This document shows positions 42,400-50,810 of a stretch of 58,116 nucleotides of DNA, piece by piece. Location: positions 1 to 58,116 of the forward strand of contig JAVBRA010000011.1 in the NCBI GenBank assembly GCA_031548435.1, written 5' to 3'. The notes beneath the pieces are model-generated. The model was not told where the DNA came from, ran no database searches, and saw only the letters and a list, made by a program, of their open reading frames with translations. Origin of the DNA: JAVBRA01 sp031548435. Its GTDB lineage: Bacteria > Bacteroidota > Bacteroidia > Bacteroidales > Rikenellaceae. Within the stretch, counting starts at the first letter, position 1. Each line of letters opens with the position of its first letter. A program made the translations under genes and the position numbers.

Positions 42400-44592
42400 A
42401 TGGAAAAACCGGATTCAAAATACCTGCAACAAGAACTGAAAAAACACTTCGGGTTCTCCTCGTTCAAGGGGAACCAGGAAGCCGTGATACAAAACCTGAT
42501 GTCGGGCAACGACACGTTCGTGCTGATGCCCACCGGCGGAGGCAAGTCGCTCTGCTACCAGTTGCCGGCCATGATCATGGACGGGGTGGCGATCATCATC
42601 TCGCCGCTGATCGCCCTGATGAAAAACCAGGTCGACGCCATGCGCACGTTCAGCATGGTGGAGGGCGTGGCCCACTTCATCAACTCGTCGCTCAGCAAAT
42701 CGGCCATCGCCAAGGTCAAGGACGACGTGCTGGCGGGCAAAACCAAACTGCTCTATTTCGCCCCCGAGTCGCTGACCAAAGAGGACAACATCTCGTTCCT
42801 GCGCAAGATCCGGGTTTCGTTTTACGCCATCGACGAGGCGCACTGCATATCGGAGTGGGGGCACGACTTCCGCCCGGAGTACCGCCGCATCAAGCCCATC
42901 ATCGGCGAGATCGGCAAGGCGCCCCTGATCGCCCTCACGGCCACGGCCACCCCCAAGGTGCAGATGGACATCCAGAAAAACCTGGGCATGGCCGACGCCA
43001 AAGTGTTCAAGTCGTCGTTCAACCGCCCCAACCTCTATTACGAGATCCGCTCCAAGGCAAACGTCCAGAAGGAGATCATCAAGTTCATCAAGCAGCACCC
43101 CGGCAAATCGGGCATAATCTACTGCCTCAGCCGCAAGAAGGTCGAGGAGATGGCCGACCTGCTGAAGGTCAACGACATCAAGGTACTCCCCTACCACGCC
43201 GGGATGGACGCCGCCACACGCGCCGAGAACCAGGATAAATTCCTGATGGAGAACGTGCAGGTGATCGTGGCCACCATCGCTTTCGGCATGGGGATCGACA
43301 AACCCGACGTGCGCTTCGTGATCCACTACGACATCCCCAAGAGCCTCGAAGGCTATTACCAGGAGACCGGGCGCGCCGGGCGCGACGGCGGCGAGGGGCA
43401 ATGCATCACCTTTTACAGCTACAAGGACATCCAGAAGCTCGAAAAGTTCATGCAGGGCAAGCCCGTGGCCGAGCAGGAAATCGGCAAGCTGCTGCTGATG
43501 GAAACGGTGGCCTACGCCGAAACGTCGGTATGCCGCCGCAAGCTGCTGCTCCACTACTTCGGCGAGGAATACACCGAGGACAACTGCTGCAGCTGCGACA
43601 ACTGCATCAACCCCAAGCCCACGTTCAACGGGCAGGAAGACATGGTAACGGTGCTCAGCGCGCTGAAGGAGATCGGAGACAAGTTCAAGGCCGAACACCT
43701 GGCCGCGCTCATCGGCGGGCGGGTCACCACGCTCATCAAGTCATACAAGCACAATAAGCTCGAATGGTTCGGCATCGGCAACGACAAGCCCGAACGCTAC
43801 TGGCAGGCCATCATCCGGCAGGGACTGCTCTACGGCTTCATCAACAAGGACATCGAAAACTACGGCCTGCTGGAGATCAGCCCCAAGGGCAGCCAATACC
43901 TCCAGGCGCCGTACAAGATCATGCTGGCGCAAGACCGCGAATACGAAGAAGTGGACGATGAAGAAACCATCGGCCCGCCGCAGGGCAAAGGCGCCGTGGC
44001 CGACGAGGAACTGTTTTCGATGCTCAAAGACCTGCGCAAGAAGGTGGCCAAGAAACACAACCTGCCGCCGTTCGTCATTTTCCAGGATCCGTCGCTCGAA
44101 GACATGGCCGTTCAATACCCCATCACCATGACCGAAATGCAGAACGTCACCGGCGTGGGGGCGGGCAAGGCGCAGAAGTTCGGCAAAGAGTTCCTCGACC
44201 TGATCAAAACCTATGTCGAGGAAAAAGAGATCGTCCGCCCGCAGGATCTGATCGTCAAAAGCGTGGTAAACAAAAGCGGCAGCAAGGTGTTCATTATCCA
44301 GGCCATCGACCGTCAGATGGACTTCGAAGACATCGCCCGCGCCAAAGACCTCGACACCGACGAACTGCTGACCGAAATCGAGGCGATCGTCAACTCGGGC
44401 ACCAAGCTCAACATCGATTACTATGTGAAACAGTACGTCGACGAGGACAAGGTGGACGACATTTTCGACTACTTCAAAGAGGAAGCCTCCAGCGACTCGC
44501 TCGAAGAGGCCGTGCGCGAACTGGGCGGCGACTACACCGAAGAGGAGATCCGCCTGGTGCGCATCAAGTTCTTCAGCGAAGTGGGCAATTGA
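42400..44592 (+). CDS. recQ: ATP-dependent DNA helicase RecQ
   Basis: A 730-residue 3'-5' DNA helicase for recombination and fork repair. The helicase core has motif I PTGGGKS (44-50), motif II DEAH (145-148), the aromatic-rich loop SEWGHDFRPEY, and QETGRAGRDG near 323. The RQC region has zinc-site cysteines (a Cys near 371 and the CCSCDNC cluster near 394-400). An HRDC domain (about 525-610) and a C-terminal helix-turn-helix/HTH_40-like tail (about 625-730) follow, the longer layout seen in Bacteroidota. It is one gene with its own promoter. Confidence 0.95.
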   Translation: MEKPDSKYLQQELKKHFGFSSFKGNQEAVIQNLMSGNDTFVLMPTGGGKSLCYQLPAMIMDGVAIIISPLIALMKNQVDAMRTFSMVEGVAHFINSSLSKSAIAKVKDDVLAGKTKLLYFAPESLTKEDNISFLRKIRVSFYAIDEAHCISEWGHDFRPEYRRIKPIIGEIGKAPLIALTATATPKVQMDIQKNLGMADAKVFKSSFNRPNLYYEIRSKANVQKEIIKFIKQHPGKSGIIYCLSRKKVEEMADLLKVNDIKVLPYHAGMDAATRAENQDKFLMENVQVIVATIAFGMGIDKPDVRFVIHYDIPKSLEGYYQETGRAGRDGGEGQCITFYSYKDIQKLEKFMQGKPVAEQEIGKLLLMETVAYAETSVCRRKLLLHYFGEEYTEDNCCSCDNCINPKPTFNGQEDMVTVLSALKEIGDKFKAEHLAALIGGRVTTLIKSYKHNKLEWFGIGNDKPERYWQAIIRQGLLYGFINKDIENYGLLEISPKGSQYLQAPYKIMLAQDREYEEVDDEETIGPPQGKGAVADEELFSMLKDLRKKVAKKHNLPPFVIFQDPSLEDMAVQYPITMTEMQNVTGVGAGKAQKFGKEFLDLIKTYVEEKEIVRPQDLIVKSVVNKSGSKVFIIQAIDRQMDFEDIARAKDLDTDELLTEIEAIVNSGTKLNIDYYVKQYVDEDKVDDIFDYFKEEASSDSLEEAVRELGGDYTEEEIRLVRIKFFSEVGN

Positions 44593-44616
44593 TACGGGAC
44601 GCGTCGTGCGGATTAG

Positions 44617-44656
44617 TTGTGTCATTCCGGCCGGTTCGGGATGACACAAATTATAT
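44617..44656 (+). terminator. hairpin after recQ, part of the intergenic repeat family
   Basis: TTGTGTCATtCCG and CGGgATGACACAA form a stem of nine plus three base pairs, then ATTATATGG. On the minus strand it carries GTGTCATCCCGAACCGG, the same module as in copies A and B. Confidence 0.5.
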
Positions 44657-44667
44657 GGTGCCGGTTC

Positions 44668-44708
44668 AATAAACGATCGTTTTTCTAACCGCGTTCGGGA
44701 GCGTGCGC
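44668..44708 (+). repeat. intergenic repeat module after recQ (second copy of 33500-33542)
   Basis: The same AATAAACGATCGTTTTTCT, AACCG and GGAGCGTGCG order as after the DEAD-box gene. Confidence 0.65.
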
Positions 44709-44787
44709 CCGAAGAGCGTGGCCGAGCGCTCAATCCTGGGCTATATGAAATTCCGCGGCCCGCAGGGGAAGGTTTCCGGTCAGTTGC

Positions 44788-44806
44788 GCACCCATCGGGT
44801 GTTTTT
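44788..44806 (+). terminator. weak terminator-like hairpin
   Basis: CACCC-atc-GGGTG is followed by TTTTT, about 200 bases past the recQ stop codon. Confidence 0.35.
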
Positions 44807-44860
44807 GAACAACAACCTTTTTTCGCTCACAAACATTCCTGAGTGTGGGGTGGTTCCCGA

Positions 44861-44960
44861 TAACAAACGAGGCCGTGCCTCCTTTTTGGGCAATGACAAA
44901 AGGATGGACTCGCCGGCAGGCGATATGAATCGATCGTCATTGCCAATGGCATGTATCATC
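44861..44960 (+). repeat. intergenic mosaic repeat, copy D
   Basis: In order: CGATAACAAACGAGGCCGTG with a small hairpin, a CCTTTTT...CAAAAGG stem, GGATGGACTCGCCGGCAGGCG, ATGAATCGATCGTCATTGCC and ATCATCCCGCAACGACAC. Each piece occurs in copies A, B or C, in a different mix. The 403-base gap between recQ and rsmA has no gene. Confidence 0.6.
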
Positions 44961-44995
44961 CCGCAACGACACATTAAAACACATAAACCAATTTC

Positions 44996-45790
44996 ATGGA
45001 AGTAAGAGCCAAAAAAAGTTTAGGGCAACATTTCCTCAACGACAAAAACATCGCCCGGCGGATCGTCGACGCCCTCGTACCTGAAGACGGCATCACCGGC
45101 ACGCTGGAAGTGGGCCCCGGCATGGGCGTGCTCACCGAGCTGCTGCTGCAACGGAACGACATCGACCTGTGGGCGGCCGAGATCGACCGCGAGAGCATCG
45201 CCTATCTGCGCACGCACTTCCCGCAGCTGGCCCCGCACCTGATCGAGGGCGACTTCCTGAAAATGGATCTGCGGCGGCAGTTCCCCGGCGGAGTGAACAT
45301 CATCGGCAACTTTCCTTATAATATATCGTCCCAGATTTTTTTCCACATTCTGGCCCACCGCGATCTGGTGCCCCAATGCGTAGGGATGGTGCAGAAAGAG
45401 GTGGCCGAACGCATGGCCGAGCCGCCCGGCAGCCGCAGCTACGGCATCCTGAGTGTGCTGTTGCAGGCGTTCTACGACATCGAGTACCTGTTCACCGTGC
45501 ACGAGAACGTCTTCACGCCGCCGCCCAAGGTCAAAAGCGCCGTGGTACGCCTCAAACGCAATGGAATCAAGGAGTTGCCGTGCGACGAAAAACTGTTCGC
45601 CAAGGTGGTGAAAGCCACGTTCAACCAACGGCGCAAGACCATCCGCAACTCGCTCAAATCGGCCGGACTGTTGCCCGATGAAGATCATCCGTTCCTGACT
45701 CTGCGCCCCGAACAGCTGAGCGTGGCGCAATTCACCGAACTGACGCAATATGTGGCCCGGGGTCTGGACACAACACAGCAACAGCCCTGA
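44996..45790 (+). CDS. rsmA: 16S rRNA (adenine1518-N6/adenine1519-N6)-dimethyltransferase
   Basis: A 264-residue SAM-dependent enzyme that dimethylates two adjacent adenines in helix 45 of 16S rRNA, a checkpoint of 30S maturation. KKSLGQHFLNDKNIARRIV opens the fold, the SAM loop is LEVGPGMGVLTELLL (about 38-52), and the catalytic motif is GNFPYNISS (about 102-110). The C-terminal helical domain holds FNQRRKTIRNSLK. It heads a compact plus-strand group, with the next start 3 bases after its stop codon. Confidence 0.96.
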   Translation: MEVRAKKSLGQHFLNDKNIARRIVDALVPEDGITGTLEVGPGMGVLTELLLQRNDIDLWAAEIDRESIAYLRTHFPQLAPHLIEGDFLKMDLRRQFPGGVNIIGNFPYNISSQIFFHILAHRDLVPQCVGMVQKEVAERMAEPPGSRSYGILSVLLQAFYDIEYLFTVHENVFTPPPKVKSAVVRLKRNGIKELPCDEKLFAKVVKATFNQRRKTIRNSLKSAGLLPDEDHPFLTLRPEQLSVAQFTELTQYVARGLDTTQQQP

Positions 45791-45793
45791 GCC

Positions 45794-46543
45794 ATGTTCG
45801 GTTTTCTGAAACCCCGGAATAAACCGGCCGCCGTCACCAAATACAATCACCCCGCGCTGGGCGAGGTGATCCTGCGCAGGAGTCCCCGGGCGGTGCGGGT
45901 ATCGTTGCGGGTGTCGGCCGCGGGCGAGGTCACGCTCACAATGCCCGCCGGCGGGTCGGAGCGCGAGGCGGTGCGGTTTCTCGGACAAAAAGCCGCGTGG
46001 GTCGAGGCGGCGCGAAAGAAAATCGCCGCACGTCCGGGCGCACGGGCTAAAACCATCCTTCCGCCCTACTCCGATTGCGGACGGGAGCTGTCGGTCGTTG
46101 CGACCGAAAGCGACCGGATCAAAGTCACCCTTTCCACCGGCAAGATCACCGTCGCGTTGCCCCAAGGCATCAATTCCGATAGCGAACAGGCACAGGCGGC
46201 CATCAAGGCGGGCATCGGGGCCGGGCGCAAACGGGAAGCGAAGAAACTGCTGCCGCCGAGGCTGGAAGAACTGGCCGACGCCCACAGGTTCAGATACAAT
46301 TCAGTGTCGGTGCGTTCGTCAGTCACGCGCTGGGGAAGCTGCTCGGCGTCCGACAGCATCAACCTGTCGATCCATCTGATGGGGCTGCCGCCGCACCTGC
46401 GCGACTATGTGATGCTGCACGAGCTCTGCCACACGGTGCACAAAAACCACGGCGAACGCTTCCACGCCCTGCTGGACAAAGTGACGGACGGCAGGCACAA
46501 GGCCCTGAACAAAGAACTGAAAGGCTACTCGCCGAGACTGTAA
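45794..46543 (+). CDS. YgjP-like metal-dependent hydrolase (DUF45)
   Basis: A 249-residue zinc-metalloprotease-like protein. The C-terminal domain (about 130-245) has TRWGSCSASDSINLSIHLM and the metal motif HELCHTVHKNHGE (about 208-220), the HExxH...H pattern of YgjP/SprT relatives. The N-terminal half (about 15-110) forms the beta-rich region with RSPRAVRVSLRVS. The biological substrate is unknown. It starts 3 bases after rsmA, so co-translation is likely. Confidence 0.88.
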   Translation: MFGFLKPRNKPAAVTKYNHPALGEVILRRSPRAVRVSLRVSAAGEVTLTMPAGGSEREAVRFLGQKAAWVEAARKKIAARPGARAKTILPPYSDCGRELSVVATESDRIKVTLSTGKITVALPQGINSDSEQAQAAIKAGIGAGRKREAKKLLPPRLEELADAHRFRYNSVSVRSSVTRWGSCSASDSINLSIHLMGLPPHLRDYVMLHELCHTVHKNHGERFHALLDKVTDGRHKALNKELKGYSPRL

Positions 46544-46559
46544 CACCATAAAACGAAGC

Positions 46560-47201
46560 ATGGACCCCGAAGAACGATACAAAGCGCTGATCAACGCCCG
46601 GAACTTCCATTACGACAACTTCAGCAAATGGATGACCTATTTTTACATTGCCATCGGCGCGTTGTTCGTCGGTTACTGCACGATCATCTCCTCGGACAAG
46701 GCCGGAGATTTAATCATGCTGGAATACCTGCTGATCGTCATGGGATTCATCGCAAGCATTTTATGGTACTGGTCGGCCAAAGGATACTACTACTGGAACA
46801 TCCATTTCATCAGCATGATCAACTACTACGAAAGGGACGTGCTGAAATTCGACGAAAAAGAGCGGGTCTATCTCGTCTTCGCCAATAAAGACACCCAAAA
46901 CGACTATTGCAGTCCGGTATCGGGTGCGAACATATCGACCTCGAAGATCGCCATTCTGTTCGCATTTCTTGTCACCTGCTGCTGGGCATTTCTGCTTTTC
47001 AACAAATTATCGGGGTCTCTTTCCCAGGCTCCGTCCTGGTGCTCGGTTCTGTTTCAGGCGTCCCTGGCAATGGCAACCGTCTGGATTCTGAGCGTTCTGA
47101 TTCCCGGGAAATACCTGGCATCCCGCATCGATCACCACCCCGACCTGAAATTCGACCTGGAGCAAGCGACCGATCACCTTACAACAGACGAAAAACCCTA
47201 A
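46560..47201 (+). CDS. four-helix inner-membrane protein of unknown function
   Basis: A 213-residue protein without a signal peptide. Four hydrophobic helices are predicted (about 25-45, 53-72, 128-147 and 165-187). A charged loop (about 75-125) contains INYYERDVLKFDEKERVYLVF, and the polar C-terminal tail runs from about 190 to 213. The opening ERYKALINARNFHYDNFSKW is distinctive and recalls RipA-type small membrane proteins of Bacteroidota, but this match is from memory and weak. It starts 16 bases after the YgjP-like gene and precedes the GyrI-like gene by 13 bases, so all appear to share one transcript. Confidence 0.6.
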   Translation: MDPEERYKALINARNFHYDNFSKWMTYFYIAIGALFVGYCTIISSDKAGDLIMLEYLLIVMGFIASILWYWSAKGYYYWNIHFISMINYYERDVLKFDEKERVYLVFANKDTQNDYCSPVSGANISTSKIAILFAFLVTCCWAFLLFNKLSGSLSQAPSWCSVLFQASLAMATVWILSVLIPGKYLASRIDHHPDLKFDLEQATDHLTTDEKP

Positions 47202-47214
47202 CCCGACCTTCCCG

Positions 47215-47694
47215 ATGCAACCCGAAATCAGAACATCCGGCATCCGGCTGGCGGCAGGCAAGCGACTGCGGATGACCCTGTCGGACGACAAAACCGCCGA
47301 ATTGTGGCGCAGCTTCATGCCCCGGATACAAGAGATCTCCCACCGGGCGTCGGGCGAATTGATCTCGATGCAGATGTACCCGTTTGCCGACTTCAGCGGC
47401 TTCACGCCCGACACCGTATTCGAGAAATGGGCCGCGGTGGAGGTAACGGCGCCCGCTCCCCTGCCCGACGGACTGGAGCTCCTCACGCTTGCAGGCGGCG
47501 ATTACGCCGTCTTCACGTATCGCGGAGCCGCCGACCGGGCGGAGGGATTCATCCGCGCCATCTTCACCGAATGGCTTCCCGGGGCAGGCCTCCAACCCGA
47601 CAACAGCCGCCCCCACCTGGCCGTCATGGGAGACAAGTACAGGGGCAACGCTCCCGAATCGGAAGAAGAGTTCTGGATTCCGGTGAAGCAATAA
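47215..47694 (+). CDS. GyrI-like small-molecule-binding domain protein
   Basis: A 159-residue protein made of a single SOUL/GyrI-like fold (AraC effector-binding type). Features are AAGKRLRMTLSDDKTAELWR (about 12-31), a central strand region with FEKWAAVEV, GGDYAVFTYRG (about 97-107) and a closing EEEFWIPV. The fold binds hydrophobic or cationic small molecules. There is no DNA-binding domain, so it is a stand-alone effector-binding or detoxifying protein, as in the GyrI and SBMC group. It is the last gene of the rsmA group; a terminator follows. Confidence 0.8.
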   Translation: MQPEIRTSGIRLAAGKRLRMTLSDDKTAELWRSFMPRIQEISHRASGELISMQMYPFADFSGFTPDTVFEKWAAVEVTAPAPLPDGLELLTLAGGDYAVFTYRGAADRAEGFIRAIFTEWLPGAGLQPDNSRPHLAVMGDKYRGNAPESEEEFWIPVKQ

Positions 47695-47709
47695 CCTCCG
47701 ACACACATC

Positions 47710-47743
47710 GAATGGCGCACCTTTATCGCGCCATTTTTCATTT
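47710..47743 (+). terminator. intrinsic terminator of the rsmA gene group
   Basis: AATGGCGC, a 9-base loop and GCGCCATT, then TTTC and further T. Confidence 0.85.
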
Positions 47744-47833
47744 CACCGCCCCGTTTTCGTCCGTATTTTTTCACATTCGCCGCAAAAACAGAACGAAAAC
47801 ATCTTTTTTATTTCGGTTTTATCTCAAAAACGC

Positions 47834-47841
47834 TAATTTTG
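47834..47841 (+). promoter_or_regulatory. -7 promoter element of the methylmalonyl-CoA decarboxylase operon
   Basis: TAATTTTG is an exact match 44 bases before the epimerase start codon; the -33 region is T-rich without a clear TTG. Confidence 0.55.
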
Positions 47842-47884
47842 CAAGATTCCGAAATCAATCATAATCAATATAATCTCATTTACC

Positions 47885-48298
47885 ATGGAAGCTACTCACA
47901 TAGAGCACATCGGCATCGCGGTGAAAAGCCTCGAAACCGCCGTCCCGTTCTGGGAGAAACTGTTGGGCGTCAAATGCTACAACATCGAAGAGGTCGCAGA
48001 CCAGAAAGTAAAAACCGCTTTTCTGAAAGTGGGCCAAACCAAGATCGAGCTGCTCGAACCCACTTCGGACGAGAGCACCATCGCCAAGTTCATCGAAAAG
48101 AAGGGCGAAGGCGTACACCATCTGGCATTTGCCGTCAACGGCATCGAAGGGGCGCTGGCCGAAGCCGAGGCCAACGGCATCCAGCTGATCGACAAAGCGC
48201 CGCGCGGCGGGGCCGAGGGGATGAGCATCGCTTTCCTGCACCCCAAATTCACCACCGGCGTGCTGACCGAACTGTGCGAAGACAAAACAAATAAATAA
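47885..48298 (+). CDS. mce: methylmalonyl-CoA epimerase
   Basis: A 137-residue vicinal-oxygen-chelate enzyme that interconverts (2R)- and (2S)-methylmalonyl-CoA, joining the B12-dependent mutase to the decarboxylase. EHIGIAVKSLETAVPFWEKL opens the first module and GEGVHHLAFAVNGIEGAL the second, with metal-binding His and Glu residues (His8, His79, Glu130 region). It is the first gene of a five-gene operon, and its stop codon lies 11 bases before the next start. No mutase gene is in the window. Confidence 0.94.
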   Translation: MEATHIEHIGIAVKSLETAVPFWEKLLGVKCYNIEEVADQKVKTAFLKVGQTKIELLEPTSDESTIAKFIEKKGEGVHHLAFAVNGIEGALAEAEANGIQLIDKAPRGGAEGMSIAFLHPKFTTGVLTELCEDKTNK

Positions 48299-48309
48299 CG
48301 ATTACGATA

Positions 48310-49872
48310 ATGAACTCCAATCAAGAGAAAGTAAAAGACCTGATCAAAAAACGCGAACAGGCGAAACTGGGCGGCGGCGAAAAACGAATCGAGTCCCAGC
48401 ACAAAAAAGGCAAATACACGGCGCGCGAACGCATCGAGATGCTGCTGGACGAAGGCTCGTTCGAAGAGATGGACATGTTCGTAACGCACCGCTGCACCAA
48501 CTTCGGCATCGAGAAAGAGAGCTACTACGGCGACGGGATCGTGACCGGCTACGGCACGATCGACGGTCGCCTGGTTTATGTTTATGCGCAGGACTTCACC
48601 GTTTTCGGCGGATCGCTGTCGGAAACGCTGGCCGGCAAGATCTGCAAGGTGATGGACATGGCCATGCGCAACGGCGCCCCGGTGATCGGCATCAACGATT
48701 CGGGCGGAGCACGTATCCAGGAAGGGGTAAACGCCCTGTCGGGATACACCGAGATTTTCCAGCGCAACATCCTGGCCTCGGGGGTCGTACCCCAGATCTC
48801 GGCCATTTTCGGCCCGTGCGCGGGCGGCGCGGTTTATTCACCGGCACTGACCGACTTCATCATCATGAGCAAGGACACCAGCTACATGTTCCTCACCGGC
48901 CCGAAGGTAGTCAAAACCGTGACGGGCGAAGACGTGACCCAGGAACAGTTGGGCGGGGCGTCTATCCACTCGTCCAAGTCGGGCGTGGCGCACTTCATCG
49001 CCGACACCGAGCAGGAGGGCATCGGCATCATCCGCAAGCTGGTGAGCTACCTGCCGCAGAACAACCTGGAGGACGCTCCGCTGGAAGTGTGCACCGACGA
49101 CATCGACCGTCTGGAAGACACCCTCAATGAAATCATTCCCGACAACCCCAACAAGCCGTACGACATGCAGGAGGTGATCTCCGCCATCGTCGACAACGGC
49201 GAATTCCTGGAGGTGCAGCGTCCGTTCGCACAGAACATCATCACCGGGTTCGCCCGTTTCAACGGACAGAGCGTGGGCATCGTAGCCAACCAGCCGAAGT
49301 ATCTGGCCGGGGTGCTCGACATCAACGCCTCGCGCAAGGCCGCCCGCTTCGTGCGTTTCTGCGACGCGTTCAACATTCCGCTGGTGACGCTGGTGGACGT
49401 TCCGGGCTTCCTTCCCGGCACGGCTCAGGAATACGGCGGGATCATCGTGCACGGGGCCAAATTGCTGTTCGCCTACGGCGAGGCGACCGTCCCCAAGATC
49501 ACCGTCACCCTGCGCAAATCGTACGGCGGCGCCTATTGCGTAATGAGCTCGAAGCACCTGCGCGGCGACTTCAACTACGCATGGCCCACGGCCGAAATCG
49601 CCGTGATGGGGGCCAAAGGCGCAGTGGAAGTGCTCTCGGCCAAGGAGATCGAAGCCATCACCGACCCGGAAGCAAAGGCCAAGGCCATTGCCGAAAAAGA
49701 GGCCGAATACACCGACAAGTTCGCCAATCCGTACGTTGCAGCCAAATACGGCTACATCGACGACGTGATCGAACCGCGCAACACCCGCTTCCGCGTGATC
49801 CGCGCGTTGCAGTCGGTGGCTACGAAAAAGTTGTCGAACCCTGCCAAGAAGCACTCTAACATCCCGCTGTAA
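48310..49872 (+). CDS. mmdA: methylmalonyl-CoA decarboxylase alpha subunit (carboxyltransferase)
   Basis: A 520-residue biotin-dependent acyl-CoA carboxyltransferase with the two crotonase-like halves of the PccB/MmdA family. GGSLSETLAGKICKVMDMA (about 97-115), INDSGGARIQEGV (about 126-138) and GPCAGGAVYSPAL line the first CoA and biotin site. In the second half GFLPGTAQEYGGIIVHGAKLL and SYGGAYCVMSSKHL form the other. With the downstream biotin carrier and sodium-pump subunits it removes CO2 from (S)-methylmalonyl-CoA to give propionyl-CoA. Sequence alone does not exclude propionyl-CoA carboxylase activity, but no biotin carboxylase gene is present and a sodium-pump subunit is. Confidence 0.92.
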   Translation: MNSNQEKVKDLIKKREQAKLGGGEKRIESQHKKGKYTARERIEMLLDEGSFEEMDMFVTHRCTNFGIEKESYYGDGIVTGYGTIDGRLVYVYAQDFTVFGGSLSETLAGKICKVMDMAMRNGAPVIGINDSGGARIQEGVNALSGYTEIFQRNILASGVVPQISAIFGPCAGGAVYSPALTDFIIMSKDTSYMFLTGPKVVKTVTGEDVTQEQLGGASIHSSKSGVAHFIADTEQEGIGIIRKLVSYLPQNNLEDAPLEVCTDDIDRLEDTLNEIIPDNPNKPYDMQEVISAIVDNGEFLEVQRPFAQNIITGFARFNGQSVGIVANQPKYLAGVLDINASRKAARFVRFCDAFNIPLVTLVDVPGFLPGTAQEYGGIIVHGAKLLFAYGEATVPKITVTLRKSYGGAYCVMSSKHLRGDFNYAWPTAEIAVMGAKGAVEVLSAKEIEAITDPEAKAKAIAEKEAEYTDKFANPYVAAKYGYIDDVIEPRNTRFRVIRALQSVATKKLSNPAKKHSNIPL

Positions 49873-49874
49873 AG

Positions 49875-50810
49875 ATGATGAAGATAATCGAAAAAGGATT
49901 CAGGCCGGCGGTGCTTCTGATCGGTGCGCTGATGATCTGCAACGTGGCCATGTCGCAGGGCATCAAAGACATGCGCATCAACGAGGTGCTGGTCAAGAAT
50001 ACCGACAGCTATGAAGACGATTACGGCCAGAAGATCGGCTGGATCGAACTCTACAACACCGGCTACTCGGACGTCGAACTGGGCGGGGCCTACCTGACGG
50101 TCAAGTACGGCGACAAGAACCTCACCTACCGCATTCCCAAAGGCGATGCACGCACGCACATCCCTCCGCAGGGATATGTGATCTTCTTTGCCGAAGGAAC
50201 CTCGACCAAAGGAACGTTCCACACCAACTTCACGCTCGACTCGACCGGCTACCTGGCCCTCTACGACCAGAGCGGCAAGGGCGAACCGATCAGCGAGATC
50301 CGGTACAATGTGGCCGACCAGAAAGAAAATCTGTCGATGGGTTGGCTGGTGGACGACGACGGCAAGTCGTCATTCATCGAACTCCATACCACTACTCCGC
50401 TCGGCCCCAACGACACGGAGGAAAAGGTTCCCCAGCACGAGAAATTCCGCCAGAGCGACCCGAGCGGGTTCACGATGGCCATCACGGCCATGTCGGTGGT
50501 GTTCGCGGCGCTGGTTGTGCTCTACCTGATATTCCGCACCATCGGCAAGTATAACGTAAGGCTTGCCAATAAAAAGGAACTGAAGGCCAAGGGCATCTCC
50601 GAGTCCAGGACGAAAGCCTCGTCGAAGGAAGAGGACATCAACGGCGAAGTGATCGCCGCCATCGCCATCGCCCTCCAAAGGTGGGAAGAGTATGTGCACG
50701 ACGTCGAATCGACGGTCATCACCATCAACCGCGTGGCCCGCACCTACTCGCCCTGGAGCTCCAAACTGTACGGATTAACTCAAACCCCCAACAAATCAAC
50801 GAGAAAATGA
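49875..50810 (+). CDS. lamin-tail domain fused to an OadG-like (decarboxylase gamma/delta) subunit
   Basis: A 311-residue protein with an unusual layout: signal peptide (about 1-28), an exported lamin-tail (LTD) beta-sandwich domain (about 30-175, with MRINEVLVKN, GWIELYNTG and YLTVKYGD), one transmembrane helix (about 199-221), then a cytosolic charged tail with EVIAAIAIALQRWEEYVHD. The helix and tail match OadG/MmdD, the small subunit that holds the sodium-pump complex together. In classical complexes this subunit is only about 80-110 residues and has no exported domain. It lies 2 bases after mmdA, and its stop overlaps the start of the carrier gene (ATGA). Confidence 0.85.
   Translation: MMKIIEKGFRPAVLLIGALMICNVAMSQGIKDMRINEVLVKNTDSYEDDYGQKIGWIELYNTGYSDVELGGAYLTVKYGDKNLTYRIPKGDARTHIPPQGYVIFFAEGTSTKGTFHTNFTLDSTGYLALYDQSGKGEPISEIRYNVADQKENLSMGWLVDDDGKSSFIELHTTTPLGPNDTEEKVPQHEKFRQSDPSGFTMAITAMSVVFAALVVLYLIFRTIGKYNVRLANKKELKAKGISESRTKASSKEEDINGEVIAAIAIALQRWEEYVHDVESTVITINRVARTYSPWSSKLYGLTQTPNKSTRK

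Noticed and set aside
48310..49872. Propionyl-CoA carboxylase beta subunit as the name of the carboxyltransferase
   Set aside because: There is no biotin carboxylase gene in the operon, whereas the sodium-pump beta and gamma-like subunits are present, which favours the decarboxylase.
50681..50806. N-terminal extension of the biotin carrier gene
   Set aside because: It would overlap the LTD-OadG coding region out of frame; MKEYKMKING at 50807 is the family start and gives the usual 4-base overlap.
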